Source: Mariprofundaceae bacterium
GTDB lineage: Bacteria > Pseudomonadota > Zetaproteobacteria > Mariprofundales > Mariprofundaceae
Length of the DNA: 7,590 bases
Reading direction: 5' to 3'
Assembly (NCBI GenBank): GCA_030950865.1
Contig: JAUZQR010000403.1
Coordinates: 1-7,590, forward strand
The position numbers and the translations under genes are program-made. Shown in pieces: positions 5,267 to 7,590 of the stretch (its first letter is position 1; the number at the start of each line of letters is the position of its first letter). The notes under the pieces are model-generated. The model did no database searches. It was not told the DNA's origin and saw only the letters and a list, made by a program, of their open reading frames with translations.

Positions 5267-6522
5267 GTTTTTTTATCTTCGACTTGGTTTCGAACCAATG
5301 TTAAATGCAGGCGTAAATCGTAGAGTTCTTCAGCATAGGATAAGGGTACATGCACCTTTTTTATTTCTGTTTCAATGCGGTTTAAGTCATCCAACAGTGA
5401 TTCTTGAAAGCCATCCGATAATGCCGAATCAACCTTACCAAGCTCTTCATACCAGCGATAAATGCGAGAGCGAATGCGCCAACGGTATAGCGGCGGCATA
5501 ATCTTAAATAATGGTAACAACAAAGCCAAAAATGGCAGTAGCATTACTTTTAGCCTGTCCACCATGTTTGCAGCCCAAAAGGGAAGAAAACGTTGTAAAA
5601 AAGGTGGTCCAGATTTATAAAAATGTTGTGCAGTAGCACTGATGGAAATACCCGAACCATAAGCAGAAGGGAATGTATCAGCATTTGAAAATAACCCAGC
5701 TTGACTATGAATGGATGCAGAAGCTTGCATCACCAGTCCTTGTAAAGCTGGGTGTAGATTGCCGCTTGCTATCAGGGTTGCTGTGCTTGCAAGCATTTGA
5801 ATATCTGTAGCAGGCACATTTAACTGAAGGTTTAGGGCACCTTGTGGCAGTTTGATGGATGATAACGAATTCATTCTTCGGGTATACGCCTCGGCGCGTG
5901 TCATATTCATCAAATGAATATTTTTTTGTTGTTGTAAAGTTTGTATAACTTGGCTGTTTGCAGCAGATACAATAAAAGCCACATCAACCTGATTATTCAT
6001 AAGTGCTTCTGCAGACTGCGAGGCATTGAGTGGTAATAAGGTAGCATTGTTTTCATTGATGCCATTATCTTGAAGTAGTTTGATGGTCAAAGCTTGTGTG
6101 CCACTTCCCTGCATGCCGATAGCGATGCGTTTTCCTTGTAACGCATTAAGAAAGTTCAGTTTTAACCCCTGTCGTGTAAACACCCATAGTGGCTCGAAAT
6201 ACATGCTTCCTAAAGATTGTAAGCTATGCTCACCCGATTGTAGTAAGCCACTTTGAACAAATGCAATATCAGCTTTGTGCTGGCGTAAGCGATGAATGTT
6301 TTCCAATGAACCTGCAGACTCTAAAACAGTGACGGTGATGCCTTGTTGTTTAAGGTAATCACGATAACGCTCTGCATAGGCATAGTAGGCTCCGCCTTTT
6401 TGCCCTGCTGAAAAAGTGAGTGTGGATGGTGGGGCAGGGTCTACAAATTGATAGGCAATCACAAAACCTATACAGGCTAAGAGTATGGCTGGGATATAAA
6501 TTTTCAGTTTGTCAGTGTGCAT
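5263..6522 (-). CDS. Membrane-anchored TAXI-family (TRAP-associated extracytoplasmic) solute-receptor protein
   Basis: TAXI proteins are periplasmic substrate binders related to TRAP-transporter receptors. This 419-residue protein starts with a likely uncleaved membrane anchor (about 8-26, no lipobox or clear cleavage site). The binding domain follows: LTFSAGQKGGAYYAYAERY (35-53), LESAGSLENIHRLRQHKADIAFVQSG (67-92), PLWVFTRQG (111-119), GKRIAIGMQGSGTQ (130-143) and VDVAFIVSAA (179-188). A second membrane helix lies at about 323-345 (after FLPFWAANMVDRLKV). The basic segment YRWRIRSRIYRWYEELGKVD and a helical, coiled-coil-like tail to 419 should be cytoplasmic. Classical receptors are free or lipid-anchored and paired with DctM/DctQ-type membrane subunits; none is visible here, so transport or a sensory role is open. 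It lies 68 bases after hemW on the same strand. The ATG has no good Shine-Dalgarno sequence; a TAG at 6556-6558 closes the frame upstream with no alternative ATG, GTG or TTG. Confidence 0.85.
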   Translation of the reverse strand: MHTDKLKIYIPAILLACIGFVIAYQFVDPAPPSTLTFSAGQKGGAYYAYAERYRDYLKQQGITVTVLESAGSLENIHRLRQHKADIAFVQSGLLQSGEHSLQSLGSMYFEPLWVFTRQGLKLNFLNALQGKRIAIGMQGSGTQALTIKLLQDNGINENNATLLPLNASQSAEALMNNQVDVAFIVSAANSQVIQTLQQQKNIHLMNMTRAEAYTRRMNSLSSIKLPQGALNLQLNVPATDIQMLASTATLIASGNLHPALQGLVMQASASIHSQAGLFSNADTFPSAYGSGISISATAQHFYKSGPPFLQRFLPFWAANMVDRLKVMLLPFLALLLPLFKIMPPLYRWRIRSRIYRWYEELGKVDSALSDGFQESLLDDLNRIETEIKKVHVPLSYAEELYDLRLHLTLVRNQVEDKKT

Positions 6523-6590
6523 GGAGCTAAGTTTAGAGAAAGTGAGTATAAATATCTATTCACTTGTTTGAGAGTTAATACTTTGAGGGG

Positions 6591-7590
6591 TTATGTAATC
6601 ACTGATTCTGCAATGGCATCAGCCAAAGGGGTGCCTGCTTCAGTGAGTTGTAACTGCTGGTTATTCCAAATGAGTTTGCTGTCGTTTAACCATGGCTCAA
6701 GCTCATGCTTGAAGTAATCTGTGATGCCTTGCTCAAAGCGTTGTTTGAACCATATATTGTCAATGCCATTTTTGCGGCGTAGCCCCACCCATACAGCTTC
6801 GGCGGCAGCTTGTTGTAGACTTAGCGTTTCATCACTATTGATGGCAGAGCCTATCTGCATGGCTTGGGCAGTATATTTTTCGGGTGTGCGGGTATTGCTG
6901 TAGCGGTATGTATCACCATTATTTATATCCCACTTGCCCGATGCACCTGCGCCAATACCAATATAATCGTGATAGAGCCAATAACCATCATTATGACGGC
7001 AATATTTTTCAGGTTTGGAAAAATTGGATATTTCATAGGCCGAGTAGCCAGCGTCTGCCAAAACATTTCGCGTTTGGTGAAAGAAGTCCAATGATGTTTC
7101 ATCATCGGGCAACTTGTAGGGAGAGGCGGCATGGCGTGTGGCAAGTTTGGTGTGTGGCTCGACGGTAAGTTGATAACAAGATAGGTGTTCTGGGTCGAAT
7201 TGTAGGGCAGCATTTAATGTTTGTTGCCATTGCTCTAAACTTTGTTGGGGCAGTCCATACATAAAGTCCAAGTTGATATTGTTAAAACCCGCGCTGCGTG
7301 CTGCATCAAAGGCTTTGTATACTTCATTACTATTGTGGATGCGCTCTAACCATTGCAGTTCATTGTGACTCAAACTTTGCACACCCATAGAGAGTCGATT
7401 GATACCCGCCTGATAAAATCCTTGAAATGCTTGCATATCAACGGTTCCAGGGTTGGCTTCCAGTGTTATTTCAAGATTTTTTTCAAAGCCAAATAGGCTT
7501 TGTGCATGCTCTAAGACTTTGGTAATCAAGCTTGCAGGGGCAAGGGATGGCGTACCACCACCGAAGAAAATACTGTGTAATCTACGGTTT
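6591..7590 (-). CDS. hemW: Heme chaperone HemW (radical SAM, coproporphyrinogen oxidase-like), 5' end outside window
   Basis: HemW is a radical-SAM family protein that binds heme and passes it to membrane targets; it was long annotated as oxygen-independent coproporphyrinogen III oxidase. The frame stays open to the window edge at 7590, giving 332 visible residues. The first visible residues contain IFFGGGTPSL, the SAM-contacting Gly-rich motif that in E. coli HemW lies near residue 55, so about 50 residues are missing, including the CxxxCxxC iron-sulfur motif; the match to HemW rather than HemN therefore rests on length and downstream motifs. These are LEITLEANPGTVD, GINRLSMGVQSL, LDFMYGLPQQ, LSCYQLTVEPHTKLA, YEISNFSKP followed by CRHN, and the HemW-like YIGIGAGASGK. 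The end ELTEAG-LADAI-type segment is the usual winged-helix-like C-terminus. The TTG at 7529 is an internal codon, not the start. A shared transcript with the TAXI gene downstream is likely. Confidence 0.92.
   Translation of the reverse strand, partial: NRRLHSIFFGGGTPSLAPASLITKVLEHAQSLFGFEKNLEITLEANPGTVDMQAFQGFYQAGINRLSMGVQSLSHNELQWLERIHNSNEVYKAFDAARSAGFNNINLDFMYGLPQQSLEQWQQTLNAALQFDPEHLSCYQLTVEPHTKLATRHAASPYKLPDDETSLDFFHQTRNVLADAGYSAYEISNFSKPEKYCRHNDGYWLYHDYIGIGAGASGKWDINNGDTYRYSNTRTPEKYTAQAMQIGSAINSDETLSLQQAAAEAVWVGLRRKNGIDNIWFKQRFEQGITDYFKHELEPWLNDSKLIWNNQQLQLTEAGTPLADAIAESVIT

Noticed and set aside
5284..5298. Small hairpin TTGGTT/AACCAA near the convergent junction as a terminator.
   Set aside because: The T-run (5267-5274) lies before the hairpin on the + strand and is A-run on the - strand transcript; neither direction gives hairpin plus U-tract.
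6545..6550. TATACT on the - strand (plus-strand AGTATA) as a -10 box for the TAXI gene.
   Set aside because: At 17 bases the -35 partner is CTCAAA, only three of six matches; too weak in this A/T-rich gap to call.
6523..6590. Stem AAGTGA/TCACTT in the hemW-TAXI gap as a terminator.
   Set aside because: Six A/T-rich pairs, no U-tract after it; more likely chance.
1..7590. Mobile element, CRISPR array, tRNA, toxin-antitoxin or defence system.
   Set aside because: No direct-repeat array, transposase or integrase motif, cloverleaf or relevant protein is visible; every large frame is a core gene or a membrane protein.

Overview
The window is a bacterial chromosomal segment, most likely from the Pseudomonadota. 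Three things point there. The order rpsF - priB-like - rpsR - DUF2232 - rplI - dnaB is a proteobacterial variant of the S6/S18/L9 cluster. MetF and DnaB read as ordinary proteobacterial proteins. HemW lies beside an orphan membrane-anchored TAXI protein. Base composition looks like the mid-40s % G+C by eye, with no obvious compositional break. A gamma- or zetaproteobacterium is my best guess, but this is inference; the sequence alone does not fix the genus.

Layout. The + strand starts with metF (18-881), the folate-dependent methyl-supply enzyme of methionine synthesis. The 149-base gap after it holds a near-consensus sigma70-type promoter (901-929), followed by a structured leader of about 95 nt. 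That leader carries a CACCG element beside a hairpin just before rpsF, which resembles the autoregulatory S6:S18 leader. Then come rpsF (S6, long low-complexity tail), an overlapping priB-like OB-fold gene, rpsR (zinc-ligand form of S18 with an Arg/Pro/Ala N-terminal extension), a DUF2232 (YybS-like) multi-pass membrane protein, rplI (L9) and, after a 127-base spacer with a long imperfect inverted repeat, dnaB (replicative helicase). All face the same way and could form one ribosome/replication operon: S6 and S18 are partners on the 30S platform, and PriB and DnaB belong to replication restart and fork unwinding.

The - strand from 7590 to 5263 carries the 3' part of hemW (heme chaperone, radical-SAM family; its N-terminus lies outside the window) and then a TAXI-type solute-receptor protein anchored by two membrane segments, with a C-terminal cytoplasmic tail. 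The TAXI gene and dnaB converge, and their stop codons overlap.

No mobile element, CRISPR array, tRNA, rRNA, prophage or defence module is visible. This is a core-genome region. Its more interesting content is regulatory RNA structure (rpsF leader, an RBS-masking hairpin before the DUF2232 gene, the rplI-dnaB inverted repeat), the paired extensions on S6 and S18, and the TAXI protein with no transporter partner in view.
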